Numbered from the stretch's first letter, positions 57,201 through 63,546 are shown. The stretch is DNA of 64,000 nucleotides from Enterocloster aldenensis (GCF_003434055.1 NZ_QVEX01000006.1:1-64000); one strand, 5' to 3'. A program made the numbers and translations. Notes: generated by a model not told the origin, from the sequence alone.

Positions 57201-57368
57201 ATGAGTACCGTATTAGGCAATGTAACTTCTTTGGTAACCTGGTGTCTTACTACATTCACATCTTTTACGGGCTGGCTGATTGCTGATGATTTAGGCGCAA
57301 TCTACCTTGGGATGTTTATTGTAGGCTTTGCTATGGCTGCTATGTTCCGGCTGCTCCATAGTGCTTAA
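57201..57368 (+). CDS. Leaderless coat-like protein (55 aa)
   Basis: MSTVLGNVTSLVTWCLTTFTSF... ending GAIYLGMFIVGFAMAAMFRLLHSA. About 41 of 51 aligned residues are identical to the C-terminal part of the protein encoded 16 bases downstream, but it has no signal sequence. AAAAGGAGG precedes it. It may be an alternative or minor coat subunit inserted directly in the membrane, produced by gene duplication. Confidence 0.6.
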   Translation: MSTVLGNVTSLVTWCLTTFTSFTGWLIADDLGAIYLGMFIVGFAMAAMFRLLHSA

Positions 57369-57383
57369 AGGGGGGTGGACTGT

Positions 57384-57662
57384 ATGTTGAAAGGTTTTAT
57401 TTTGCGTAATCGTCTGCGTCTTGCCTGTGCTGTCCCTGTGACTTCCCTTGCGCTTCCACTTACTGCTTTTGCGGCTGAAGGGGATTCTGCGGGTGTGACT
57501 GGTGTGTTGGATAAGGTCACTACCCTTATCACATGGGCACTTGGCACATTCACAAGCTTTACGGCCTGGCTGATTGGTGATTCCCTTGGTGCAATCTATC
57601 TTGGGATGTTCATAGTCGGTTTTGCCATGGCCGCACTGTTCCGTCTGCTTCATAGTGCCTAG
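57384..57662 (+). CDS. Coat protein candidate with leader peptide (92 aa)
   Basis: Signal peptide of ~30 residues (MLKGFILRNRLRL...TAFA) and a mature start AEGDSAG, very like the AEGD start of M13 pVIII. Two hydrophobic segments follow and an end FRLLHSA. GGGGTGG before ATG. Paralogue of the previous gene. Best candidate for the major coat of element 1, though its two-helix mature form is unusual for pVIII. Confidence 0.65.
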   Translation: MLKGFILRNRLRLACAVPVTSLALPLTAFAAEGDSAGVTGVLDKVTTLITWALGTFTSFTAWLIGDSLGAIYLGMFIVGFAMAALFRLLHSA

Positions 57663-57680
57663 TCATATGGGGGTGGTATC

Positions 57681-57830
57681 ATGTTTGATTTCTTAAATGC
57701 GTTTGGTGACTTGATTTTATGGTTCCTGCAATCAGTGGTTTGGGATGATATCGTGATATCACTCCCATTTGCTTTTGTTATCATAAGCATGGTTTTCCTT
57801 TGCTTTAGAAAGTTGGTGGGCTTGCGTTGA
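57681..57830 (+). CDS. Small membrane protein (49 aa)
   Basis: MFDFLNAFGDLILWFLQSVVWDDIVISLPFAFVIISMVFLCFRKLVGLR: one or two helices, basic end. GGGGGTGG precedes the ATG. Its stop overlaps the TTG start of the assembly ATPase. Minor-coat or assembly partner by position. Confidence 0.5.
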   Translation: MFDFLNAFGDLILWFLQSVVWDDIVISLPFAFVIISMVFLCFRKLVGLR

Positions 57831-58627
57831 GATATCTGCTTTTCTTTATGGTTTTTATCCTTGGGTTCATGGCGTTCGCATACCGTTATCGTAATCCATA
57901 TAAACTTATCATGATTTTTGGTAAGAAAGGTAGTGGTAAGACTACCCTTCTTACCAAATTGTCACTCAGGTATTTGAAGGCTGGAAGACCTGTTTATAGT
58001 AATGTGCCCATACCCGGTGCATATCTGTTTGATGCTTATGATATTGGTTTTAAGGCCATCCCTCCAGGTGCTGTCATCTTCCTGGATGAGGTCGGTATGA
58101 TATGGGATTCACGTGACTTTAAGTCATTCAAGAAGGAATACCGTGATTATTTTAAGTTACAGCGTCATTATCATCATACGGTCTATCTTCTTTCACAGTC
58201 ATTTGACATTGATAAGAAGCTCCGTGATTTGACTGACCAGATGTATCTCATACGTTCGTACTTCAATGTGTTTTCCGTTGCCCGGCGTATCAATAAGACT
58301 ATTACCATTGTCCATGCGGATTCTGGGACAGGGGAGTCCCATCTTGCTGATGATATGCAGTTTGATTCCCTCCTGCTCTTTTGGGCAGGTTCCATCAAGG
58401 TTACGTTCATCCCACATTATACAAAATATTTTGATTCGTTTGATGCGCCTGTACTTAAGGATGCTGAGTATGTGCTGTGTCCTATTCCGGATTTACCTTA
58501 TGCTAACAGGAAGGAATATATAATCTATGTATTACATTGTATTCGCCTTTTTCTTATACGGTCTGCTTACCTTCTGCTTGCACGTGTTAAGATTTTTCTG
58601 TCGCAGAAAAAGAGCAAAAGGAAATAA
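57827..58627 (+). CDS. Zot/pI-like phage assembly ATPase
   Basis: 266 aa. A short N-terminal membrane helix (about 3-18), Walker A GKKGSGKTT (33-41), Walker B AVIFLDEVGMIW (about 84-95) and RHYHHTVYLLSQSFDIDKKLRDLTD, the conserved block of the Zonular-occludens-toxin/pI family that powers extrusion of filamentous phages. The name Zot refers to the family; nothing suggests a toxin here. TTG start coupled to the previous stop. In inoviruses this is the hallmark gene. Confidence 0.88.
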   Translation: MRYLLFFMVFILGFMAFAYRYRNPYKLIMIFGKKGSGKTTLLTKLSLRYLKAGRPVYSNVPIPGAYLFDAYDIGFKAIPPGAVIFLDEVGMIWDSRDFKSFKKEYRDYFKLQRHYHHTVYLLSQSFDIDKKLRDLTDQMYLIRSYFNVFSVARRINKTITIVHADSGTGESHLADDMQFDSLLLFWAGSIKVTFIPHYTKYFDSFDAPVLKDAEYVLCPIPDLPYANRKEYIIYVLHCIRLFLIRSAYLLLARVKIFLSQKKSKRK

Positions 58628-58642
58628 TATGATGATTGAGGG

Positions 58643-58715
58643 GGATGCGCCCCGGCTTTAGGCCGGGTGCACCCCCCGGCCGACTTCGGACCCCCGTCTA
58701 ATTAGGTCCGAAGTC
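58643..58715. other. Hairpin pair between assembly and replication genes
   Basis: Stem 1: CCCGGC-TTTAG-GCCGGG (58651-58667). Stem 2: GACTTCGGACC (58682-58692) / GGTCCGAAGTC (58705-58715), 12-base loop. No T-run. In this intergenic position of filamentous phages such hairpins form the packaging signal or replication origins; a terminator for the structural operon is the alternative. Confidence 0.6.
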
Positions 58716-58772
58716 CTGAAAAATTCTTTCACTTTGTAGTATTCTTCACAAAGTTTTAGGAGGTATTCCCTT

Positions 58773-59693
58773 ATGCTTTATTATTACAATCCATTGATTG
58801 AGGACGGTATATTTTACTCTTGTGATTCCCTTCGGTTCTCTTTTGTTTTCCCAGATGCGGACACAGTAGAAGATTTCCTTACCTTCCTCTCCCGCCTTCC
58901 CGGCTCCACCCATTACCAGTCCTTAAAGGATTTTGATTACAGATACCTTTATGTGTTTGGTATTAAAGGATTGAGTTTCAGTATCGGCCTTTGTATGAAT
59001 GGGATTAAAAAGGAAACTGTCTTACAAGGCTTTTTGGATTTTAACCCTAATAAGATACTCGGTGATATATCCTATGGCAATGGATTTATGGGTACGGTTC
59101 ATTCCCCGTTTAGTAATGAGGAATCTTCCTACAAGGATTTAAGGTGTCAGATAAAAGAGATTCTGATGGAGGTTATGGAAAACCTTTGGTCATGTACGGA
59201 AGAAATAAGAATCAAACGTTGGGATTTAGCTGTGGATGTTCCGTATGGTCGCGATTGTGTCCAGCTTATCAAGGATAACAGGAAATACAGTCAGTTTTAT
59301 AAATCGGCTCAGGATTTTACAGAGTATTTAGGGTCTATGTCAAGTCCAGGACGTGTGAAGGTCTATAATAAGCAGTTGGAAGCGGAACTTGATTATCCCC
59401 TTACCCGTATTGAGGTCACGTTGGACAGCTTGGATTACATTGACTGTTGCCGATGCTGGCCCAATGTCTATACCCGTAAGGTAATCGACCTGGCAGAAAC
59501 CAAGGTCATTGTGCAGTTGCTTTCGGAGCAACCAGTAGATAGGATGGATTATTATCTCCGGCAGATGTCGGCCCCTACGAAACGTAGATACAAGGCCCTG
59601 CTCCTGGAACGTCCCTTTGAGGTTACAGGTCCTGTCTTTAACAAGTTGCGGAATCAGTTATTGAGATATCAGGAGGGGGATTTTTATGAATAG
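58773..59693 (+). CDS. Rolling-circle replication initiator (Rep_trans type)
   Basis: 306 aa. IKRWDLAVDVP (about 150-160) and GRVKVYNKQLEAELDYPLTRIEVTLDS (about 193-219) are the core motifs of the replication initiation factor family (phage CTX RstA-like and plasmid Rep_trans proteins), which nick one strand of the double-stranded circle and prime rolling-circle replication. The likely nicking Tyr is Y198 in KVYNK. TTTTAGGAGG precedes the ATG. First gene of the replication segment. Confidence 0.85.
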   Translation: MLYYYNPLIEDGIFYSCDSLRFSFVFPDADTVEDFLTFLSRLPGSTHYQSLKDFDYRYLYVFGIKGLSFSIGLCMNGIKKETVLQGFLDFNPNKILGDISYGNGFMGTVHSPFSNEESSYKDLRCQIKEILMEVMENLWSCTEEIRIKRWDLAVDVPYGRDCVQLIKDNRKYSQFYKSAQDFTEYLGSMSSPGRVKVYNKQLEAELDYPLTRIEVTLDSLDYIDCCRCWPNVYTRKVIDLAETKVIVQLLSEQPVDRMDYYLRQMSAPTKRRYKALLLERPFEVTGPVFNKLRNQLLRYQEGDFYE

Positions 59694-59865
59694 ACCAGTT
59701 GGGAAAATCAAGGTCAGTGCATATCTTACTAAGAAGCAGTATAACCAGCTTTGCCGATACATGGAATATTGTGAATGTTATGCCACTCCTGCGGAACTGG
59801 CTACCCGGTTAGTATCAATTGGCCTGGCTGATGCCGTCAAGCGTGGGGTAATTGATGATGATTAG
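59686..59865 (+). CDS. Small RHH-like protein (59 aa)
   Basis: MNRPVGKIKVSAYLTKKQYNQLCRYMEYCEC... has the strand-helix-helix pattern of ribbon-helix-helix DNA-binding proteins (KVSAYLTKKQYNQL, then PAELATRLVSIGLADAVKRG). AGGAGGGGG precedes the ATG, which overlaps the rep gene by 8 bases. It may control replication copy number. Confidence 0.5.
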   Translation: MNRPVGKIKVSAYLTKKQYNQLCRYMEYCECYATPAELATRLVSIGLADAVKRGVIDDD

Positions 59866-59926
59866 TAACACATGGTCATGCCGGCTCCGGCCAGGCCAGA
59901 AATCACCTGCAGGTGAAAATGTGTTA
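59866..59926. other. Three-stem cruciform candidate (origin or packaging signal)
   Basis: Outer stem TAACACAT (59866-59873) / ATGTGTTA (59919-59926) encloses hairpin GCCGG-CT-CCGGC (59880-59891) and the perfect 14-base palindrome TCACCTGCAGGTGA (59903-59916). The 12-mer AAATGTGTTACA at its right end recurs at 62302-62313. Confidence 0.6.
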
Positions 59927-59940
59927 CATAGATAAAGATA

Positions 59941-59965
59941 TCCCCGGCATAGAGCCGGGGATTTT
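59941..59965. terminator. Terminator between rep gene and minus-strand block
   Basis: TCCCCGGC / GCCGGGGA, loop ATAGA, followed by TTTT on the plus strand. Confidence 0.8.
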
Positions 59966-59969
59966 GCTG

Positions 59970-60215
59970 TTATAGTGCTTTTGGTAATATGCCTTTTGCT
60001 TCTAGGACTTCTACTAATGTTTCTATGTCTTGTCTGGTTTCTTTGGTTCCCTTCTTTGTCTGGTATTCTAGGTTGGTTAGTCTTATGTCTATTTCTTCTA
60101 ATTTGTTTTTTATAGCCTTGTTTTGTACTTTTAGAGTTTCTATGCTATCATGGATTGGTTTAAGTTCTTCTTGTAGCATTCCTCTGATGGCTTCTAGCAT
60201 TTCATTTTCATTCAT
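59970..60215 (-). CDS. Short coiled-coil protein (81 aa)
   Basis: MNENEMLEAIRGMLQEELKPIHDSIETLKVQNKAIKNKLEEIDIRLTNLEYQ...: heptad-like pattern along most of its length, no membrane segment. Similar short coiled coils are common in mobile elements of gut Firmicutes. AAGGAGGATAACC precedes the start on the minus strand. Function unknown. Confidence 0.6.
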   Translation of the reverse strand: MNENEMLEAIRGMLQEELKPIHDSIETLKVQNKAIKNKLEEIDIRLTNLEYQTKKGTKETRQDIETLVEVLEAKGILPKAL

Positions 60216-60240
60216 TTAGGTTATCCTCCTTAAAATTCCC

Positions 60241-60867
60241 TTAAATCGATTCTTGTTCATTCTGGTGAGTTATGGATGGTTGTTCGTCTTTTTTATCTTG
60301 TTCAATTTGATTTATTTCGTAATTCGGTATAGATATCGCAAGTTCATTCATGATTCTTTTTATTACGTATTCTGGTTTATTAGGTTTGTCTGTATAAAAA
60401 TTGATAAGTTTTATGTCGGCTTGTTTGACGATTTCTTTTACTTTCATGTCTCTTTCTCGCCGTTTGTATTGTTGATGTGATATATCATTTAATTCAATTA
60501 AAAGTAGAATATTATAATTTTTATCGAATATTCCGAAATCAATATTTCGATATAATTCATTTTGATACCGAAATTCTCCTGTTTTTTGTATAATTGTAGC
60601 TAAATTTATTTGGGGTATAATAATTAAATTATATTTTTTTAGTTCGTATAATATTGATAAAAATTGTTTTTCTGTGTTTGTTAGAAAATATTTCTTTTTA
60701 TATTGATTTTTATTGATGTTGTTATCTTCTTTTGTTAGTTCTTTTTCTTTTAGTTCTTCAATTCTTCTTATGTTTGTGTCATTGTCTTTATTTTTTTCTT
60801 TGATTAGTTTAATGATAATGTAAAGTAGAATTATAATTAGTATTAGTGTTATATAGGTCTGATACAT
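60241..60867 (-). CDS. DUF2726-like protein with N-terminal membrane helix
   Basis: 208 aa, very rich in Lys, Asn and Ile, more AT-biased than its neighbours. A membrane helix at about 4-21, a charged linker, then LTNTEKQFLSILYELKKYNLIIIPQINLATII...NIDFGIFDKNYNILLLIELNDISHQ..RRERDMKVKEIVKQADIKLINF, the DUF2726 pattern (a PD-(D/E)xK-like nuclease fold with D and E...K residues). Accessory gene on the opposite strand; a phage-exclusion role is only a guess. Confidence 0.65.
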   Translation of the reverse strand: MYQTYITLILIIILLYIIIKLIKEKNKDNDTNIRRIEELKEKELTKEDNNINKNQYKKKYFLTNTEKQFLSILYELKKYNLIIIPQINLATIIQKTGEFRYQNELYRNIDFGIFDKNYNILLLIELNDISHQQYKRRERDMKVKEIVKQADIKLINFYTDKPNKPEYVIKRIMNELAISIPNYEINQIEQDKKDEQPSITHQNEQESI

Positions 60868-60918
60868 ACATTTTCCTCGTTTGGGTTGACTATTTATTTT
60901 TAGTATTGATGTAGTCGT

Positions 60919-61260
60919 TTAACCGTATAATCTTGCATCTTCCGTGTCATGATGCTTTTCTCCTCCGAGTAAGTCCATATAAGCTTCTAATAATTCTTTT
61001 TGATGTACATCATATTTCCTGTATTTGGATATGATTTCTTTTTCTTTGGGGGTGTATTCTGGTTCTCTTAGGCCAAATAATTCATCTGATGATATGCCAA
61101 TATATTGTAGTACTAACACAAATTTATCCATTGCTGGTTTGGTTCCGGTTTTCCAACTTGATAATGTTGTTTGACCTATTCCTGTTCCTTTGCTTATTTG
61201 ATAAGCTGTTATTCCTTTTTCTTCCATTATTCTAAAAAGTTTAGATACATAATTTTCCAT
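60919..61260 (-). CDS. XRE-family phage repressor
   Basis: 113 aa with an N-terminal HTH (IMEEKGITAYQISKGTGIGQTTLSSWKTGTKPAMDKFVLVLQYIGISSDEL). It is divergent from the early operon starting at 61424, and the operator-like repeats lie between them, so it most likely keeps the prophage silent and represses itself. The start codon follows GGAGTAGATT, which is part of one 13-bp repeat. Confidence 0.8.
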   Translation of the reverse strand: MENYVSKLFRIMEEKGITAYQISKGTGIGQTTLSSWKTGTKPAMDKFVLVLQYIGISSDELFGLREPEYTPKEKEIISKYRKYDVHQKELLEAYMDLLGGEKHHDTEDARLYG

Positions 61261-61266
61261 AATCTA

Positions 61267-61317
61267 CTCCAAAATATTGATTTAACTATTGACTGCTCCA
61301 AAATATTGTAGTATAAT
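61267..61317 (+). promoter_or_regulatory. Early promoter with repressor operators
   Basis: Plus-strand promoter TTGACT (61289-61294), 17-bp spacer, TATAAT (61312-61317). The 13-mer CTCCAAAATATTG occurs at 61267-61279 (overlapping the repressor ribosome-binding site) and at 61296-61308 (between -35 and -10). A repressor bound to both would shut off the early promoter and limit its own translation or transcription. Confidence 0.75.
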
Positions 61318-61347
61318 CTTAGTATAAGATAAGTAACAATTAAGCGC

Positions 61348-61405
61348 TTAGTTAGTATCTATTTTATCACAAATTTAGTTAGTTCACAAGAATGATTTAG
61401 TTAGT
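61348..61405. repeat. TTAGTTAGT repeats
   Basis: Exact TTAGTTAGT at 61348, 61375 and 61397, another at 61872, and a near copy (ATAGTTAGT) at 54184. Three in ~58 bases just before the early genes; possible binding sites for a phage regulator or replication iterons. Confidence 0.6.
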
Positions 61406-61423
61406 GCATAAGGAGGATTTAAT

Positions 61424-61666
61424 ATGATGGATGAAAAGCGTATTCGCCAGACACTTAATGATGTTGTAGAACGGTATCTTCTTGGCGATGATGATTCTGA
61501 ATCGTCATTATTTGGTTATACTTGGCTTTATGCGCAATTGAGTTTTGCGTTTAATATTTGTGTAATTACTTTTGAAGAGTTTCTTGCTTTGTATAACGTT
61601 GTCGAATGTGCTTATAGAAATGGTAGGAGGGGTCCCGAATGCGTAGACTTTCCAAGGCTCTCTTAG
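61424..61666 (+). CDS. Small early phage protein (80 aa)
   Basis: MMDEKRIRQTLNDVVERYLLGDDDSESSLFGYTWLYAQLSFAFNICVITFEEFLALYNVVECAYRNG: helical, acidic, soluble. AAGGAGGATTTAAT precedes it. First gene under the repressed promoter. No family recognised. Confidence 0.6.
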   Translation: MMDEKRIRQTLNDVVERYLLGDDDSESSLFGYTWLYAQLSFAFNICVITFEEFLALYNVVECAYRNGRRGPECVDFPRLS

Positions 61667-61818
61667 AGCAGGAACAAAATGAAACCAGCGTGGCAATCTG
61701 TCGTGCCATGGCGTTGCATGACCAGTGCCGTGTTGATGTATTACAGTATCATTTTTCCCGTCTTGAAGCCATCTTGTCTTACATAAATGAGGATTCAGAC
61801 GATATTCCGCCTATTTAG
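61639..61818 (+). CDS. Small helical protein (59 aa)
   Basis: MRRLSKALLEQEQNETSVAICRAMALHDQCRVDVLQYHFSRLEAILSYINEDSDDIPPI. It overlaps the previous gene by 28 bases in another frame, with AGGAGGGG upstream. Soluble, unknown. Confidence 0.5.
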   Translation: MRRLSKALLEQEQNETSVAICRAMALHDQCRVDVLQYHFSRLEAILSYINEDSDDIPPI

Positions 61819-61902
61819 GTTGCCCCCAGGGTATCCCTCCGTGGCCCTGCCCTGGTCTATAATATAACCAATTAGTTAGTTTAAAGAAAGTGAGGATTAG
61901 TT

Positions 61903-62163
61903 ATGGTATATCATGTTTTAGGTATTGAGAGGTTCGAAGGCGTTTCTAAAAAGACAGGTAAGCCTTATGATTTTACCCGTTTTTATTCTGTTCCTTCCCG
62001 TCAGCCGGATAAGGTCCGTGGTGTCAGGGTGGAGAATGTGGATGTCTGGAATGGTCAGTATGCGCCGGATATCTCCGGTATCCATCCTGAGGACTATGTG
62101 GATTTTAATTTTGACCGCAGGGGTTTTGTTGATGCTGTCCAGATAGTTGATTCACCTAACTAG
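61903..62163 (+). CDS. gV-like single-stranded DNA-binding protein candidate
   Basis: 86 aa. MVYHVLGIERFEGVSKKTGKPYDFTRFYSVP, then a beta-rich body with aromatic residues and the end EDYVDFNFDRRGFVDAVQIV, which is the layout of small OB-fold gene-V-type proteins that coat filamentous phage ssDNA. One of the few non-membrane proteins in the element and at the expected size. TGAGGATTAG precedes the ATG. Homology is judged by pattern only. Confidence 0.6.
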   Translation: MVYHVLGIERFEGVSKKTGKPYDFTRFYSVPSRQPDKVRGVRVENVDVWNGQYAPDISGIHPEDYVDFNFDRRGFVDAVQIVDSPN

Positions 62164-62336
62164 CGTATGCACTATTCCCCGGCCCCAGGTATTATCTAGG
62201 GGCCGGGGATACTCCTTCCCCTTGATTGCTGATTGGTGCCAGGTTCCTGGCGGTCGCGGTTCATCATGTCCCGGATGCACCTACGGTGTCGCGGATATGG
62301 GAAATGTGTTACAGATTATAAGAAAGTAGTGGTTGG
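62164..62336. other. Hairpin-rich non-coding region
   Basis: CCCCGGCCCC (62177-62186) / GGGGCCGGGG (62199-62208) with 12-base loop, GCCAGG-TT-CCTGGC (62237-62250) and CACC-TA-CGGTG stems, then AAATGTGTTACA (62302-62313), shared with the 59917 site. Candidate origin or termination site for rolling-circle replication. Confidence 0.55.
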
Positions 62337-62558
62337 ATGAAAATTGAACTTACGGAACGTGAATTACGATACCTTAACCGGGTAGTAAACGTCCGTCTGG
62401 ATGAATTATTGGAACGTTGCGCCAGGATACGCCGTATTCGTTCCCTTGATGATATAAACACGTCAGAGCGTTTCAGCATTGCGGAATCTGAAATCAAGGT
62501 TTTGAAATCAGTTCATGATAAGGTTGCTGATGCTCTTTCGGATTCTTCTTTGTCATAA
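62337..62558 (+). CDS. Small charged helical protein (73 aa)
   Basis: MKIELTERELRYLNRVVNVRLDELLERCARIRRIRSLDDINTSERFSIAESEIKVLKSVHDKVADAL...: two charged helices, no membrane segment. Last gene before the right attachment-like site. Resembles small regulatory proteins of Gram-positive mobile elements; unassigned. Confidence 0.55.
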   Translation: MKIELTERELRYLNRVVNVRLDELLERCARIRRIRSLDDINTSERFSIAESEIKVLKSVHDKVADALSDSSLS

Positions 62559-62589
62559 CAGATGTACTATCCACTTAATAAAATAAAGT

Positions 62590-62624
62590 AACTATTCCTA
62601 ATAAGTCTAGTTTAACGAATAGTT
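62590..62624. other. Right attachment-like site (junction of two elements)
   Basis: AACTATTC (62590-62597), 7-base spacer, GTCTAGTTTAACGAATAGTT (62605-62624), identical over 20 bases to 54170-54189. Phage-type genes lie on both sides, so it is read as the junction of tandem prophages. Confidence 0.65.
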
Positions 62625-62703
62625 GGAGGTGTTTCTATAACATCCATCAATTATCTGAATCAGAATCCATTTGAAAATAAAATTGAATGAAGGTGGTGTC
62701 TGT

Positions 62704-62961
62704 ATGTTCGTTGCTACTCCTTCGGATGCTTCACAACCTTCTGGTCATGACGTTACTGCATTGCAGGACTTACTGAATGATTATGAATGGCAACTGATGC
62801 AGTCCGAATCCCTGGACACGTCCGTTGATAATGCAAGTATCTTCCGTACTGCTGAAAATACGGCTGATATTGTACAGCTTCTCCTGTGCGCTGATTTCCT
62901 TCTTGCGCTGATTCTGGGTTGCCTGTTGTGCTCCATATTCAGCCGTTTCCTGAGGTGGTGA
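62704..62961 (+). CDS. Small C-terminally anchored protein (85 aa)
   Basis: MFVATPSDASQPSG..., a helical acidic middle and a C-terminal membrane segment (LLLCADFLLALILGCLLCSIF) ending SRFLRW. The ATPSDA near its start echoes the ATSSNA/ATSSDA of element 1 proteins. The ATG at 62704 follows GAAGGTGGTG; the upstream in-frame ATG has no site. Minor coat candidate. Confidence 0.55.
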   Translation: MFVATPSDASQPSGHDVTALQDLLNDYEWQLMQSESLDTSVDNASIFRTAENTADIVQLLLCADFLLALILGCLLCSIFSRFLRW

Positions 62962-62965
62962 CTGT

Positions 62966-63058
62966 ATGCGTTACAATGGTGATGGTTTTGTTGCTTTTAT
63001 GTTGGCCCTGGCCTTCGTGGTAATCACGATGGTCGGTTTGATGGATGGGGGTTTTTAG
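62966..63058 (+). CDS. Tiny membrane protein (30 aa)
   Basis: MRYNGDGFVAFMLALAFVVITMVGLMDGGF, a single membrane helix. GAGGTGGTG lies 6 bases before the ATG. Size matches pVII/pIX tip proteins (~32-33 aa) of Ff phages. Confidence 0.55.
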   Translation: MRYNGDGFVAFMLALAFVVITMVGLMDGGF

Positions 63059-63059
63059 T

Positions 63060-63185
63060 ATGCAGATTGATGGATTATTAACAATGTATGCCCCATATGT
63101 AGGCGTTGGTTTCCTGCTTGGTTGTCTGCCCATGCTAGCTGGTGTAGGTGTCCATGTGGTTATCAATATATTTAAAAAAATCTAA
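63060..63185 (+). CDS. Tiny membrane protein (41 aa)
   Basis: MQIDGLLTMYAPYVGVGFLLGCLPMLAGVGVHVVINIFKKI: one long helix and a basic end. It starts one base after the previous stop; GGGGG precedes it. The second of a pVII/pIX-like pair. Confidence 0.55.
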   Translation: MQIDGLLTMYAPYVGVGFLLGCLPMLAGVGVHVVINIFKKI

Positions 63186-63205
63186 TTAAAAAGGAGAAAG
63201 AAATT

Positions 63206-63481
63206 ATGACTATGAAAGAGAGATTCCAGAATAGGGTTACTGTTGCACGTTGTGCGGTTGGTGGTGTTGCTGTTGCGGCCCCTCTCCTGCTCGGCACGGT
63301 TACATCCTTTGCGGCTGAGGGTGATGCCGCCGACCCGTTGATTACTGCCTGTACATCCATTGCTACATCTGCTACAACTGCAATCAACGGTGTGATTCCG
63401 ATTGCCTTACCGCTGGTCGGTGCTGGCCTGGTCATCACAATCGGCCTTAAGGTGTTCAAGCGTATTGCTGGCAAGGCATAA
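63206..63481 (+). CDS. Major coat protein pVIII homologue (91 aa)
   Basis: A long leader (~36 residues, ending TSFA) and mature start AEGDAADP, an amphipathic section, a membrane helix (IALPLVGAGLVITIGL) and the basic C-terminus KVFKRIAGKA. M13 pVIII has the same plan: AEGDDPA, a membrane helix and a Lys-rich end. The C-terminus binds DNA in the virion. AAAAAGGAG before the ATG. A hairpin follows, as after gene VIII of Ff phages. Confidence 0.8.
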   Translation: MTMKERFQNRVTVARCAVGGVAVAAPLLLGTVTSFAAEGDAADPLITACTSIATSATTAINGVIPIALPLVGAGLVITIGLKVFKRIAGKA

Positions 63482-63491
63482 TCAATCTACT

Positions 63492-63524
63492 TTGGGACAG
63501 TCGTCATAGTGATGGCTGTCCCAA
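63492..63524 (+). terminator. Hairpin after the coat gene
   Basis: TTGGGACAG / CTGTCCCAA with an inner TCGTCATAGTGATGG loop; no T-run. Probably attenuates transcription so that coat is made in excess over the next gene. Confidence 0.55.
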
Positions 63525-63546
63525 GCCATTTGAAAGGGGTAATGAT

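Larger units (their letters stand above)
54156..62604 (+). mobile_element. Inovirus-like filamentous prophage (element 1)
   Basis: A compact AT-rich block bounded by the 20-bp direct repeat (54170-54189 and 62605-62624, 8,435 bp apart). Gene order: pIII-like adhesin, small membrane proteins, second anchored surface protein, coat-like pair, Zot/pI ATPase, rolling-circle initiator, small RHH-like protein, an oppositely oriented block (coiled-coil, DUF2726-like, XRE repressor), then early genes including a gV-like ssDNA-binding protein. Size and content fit a complete filamentous phage genome. No integrase, portal, terminase or tail gene is present. Confidence 0.85.

Noticed and set aside
57827..58627. 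Zot homology read as an enterotoxin
   Set aside because: Only the N-terminal ATPase domain of the phage assembly family is seen; there is no evidence for the cleaved C-terminal toxin peptide. Treated as assembly protein.
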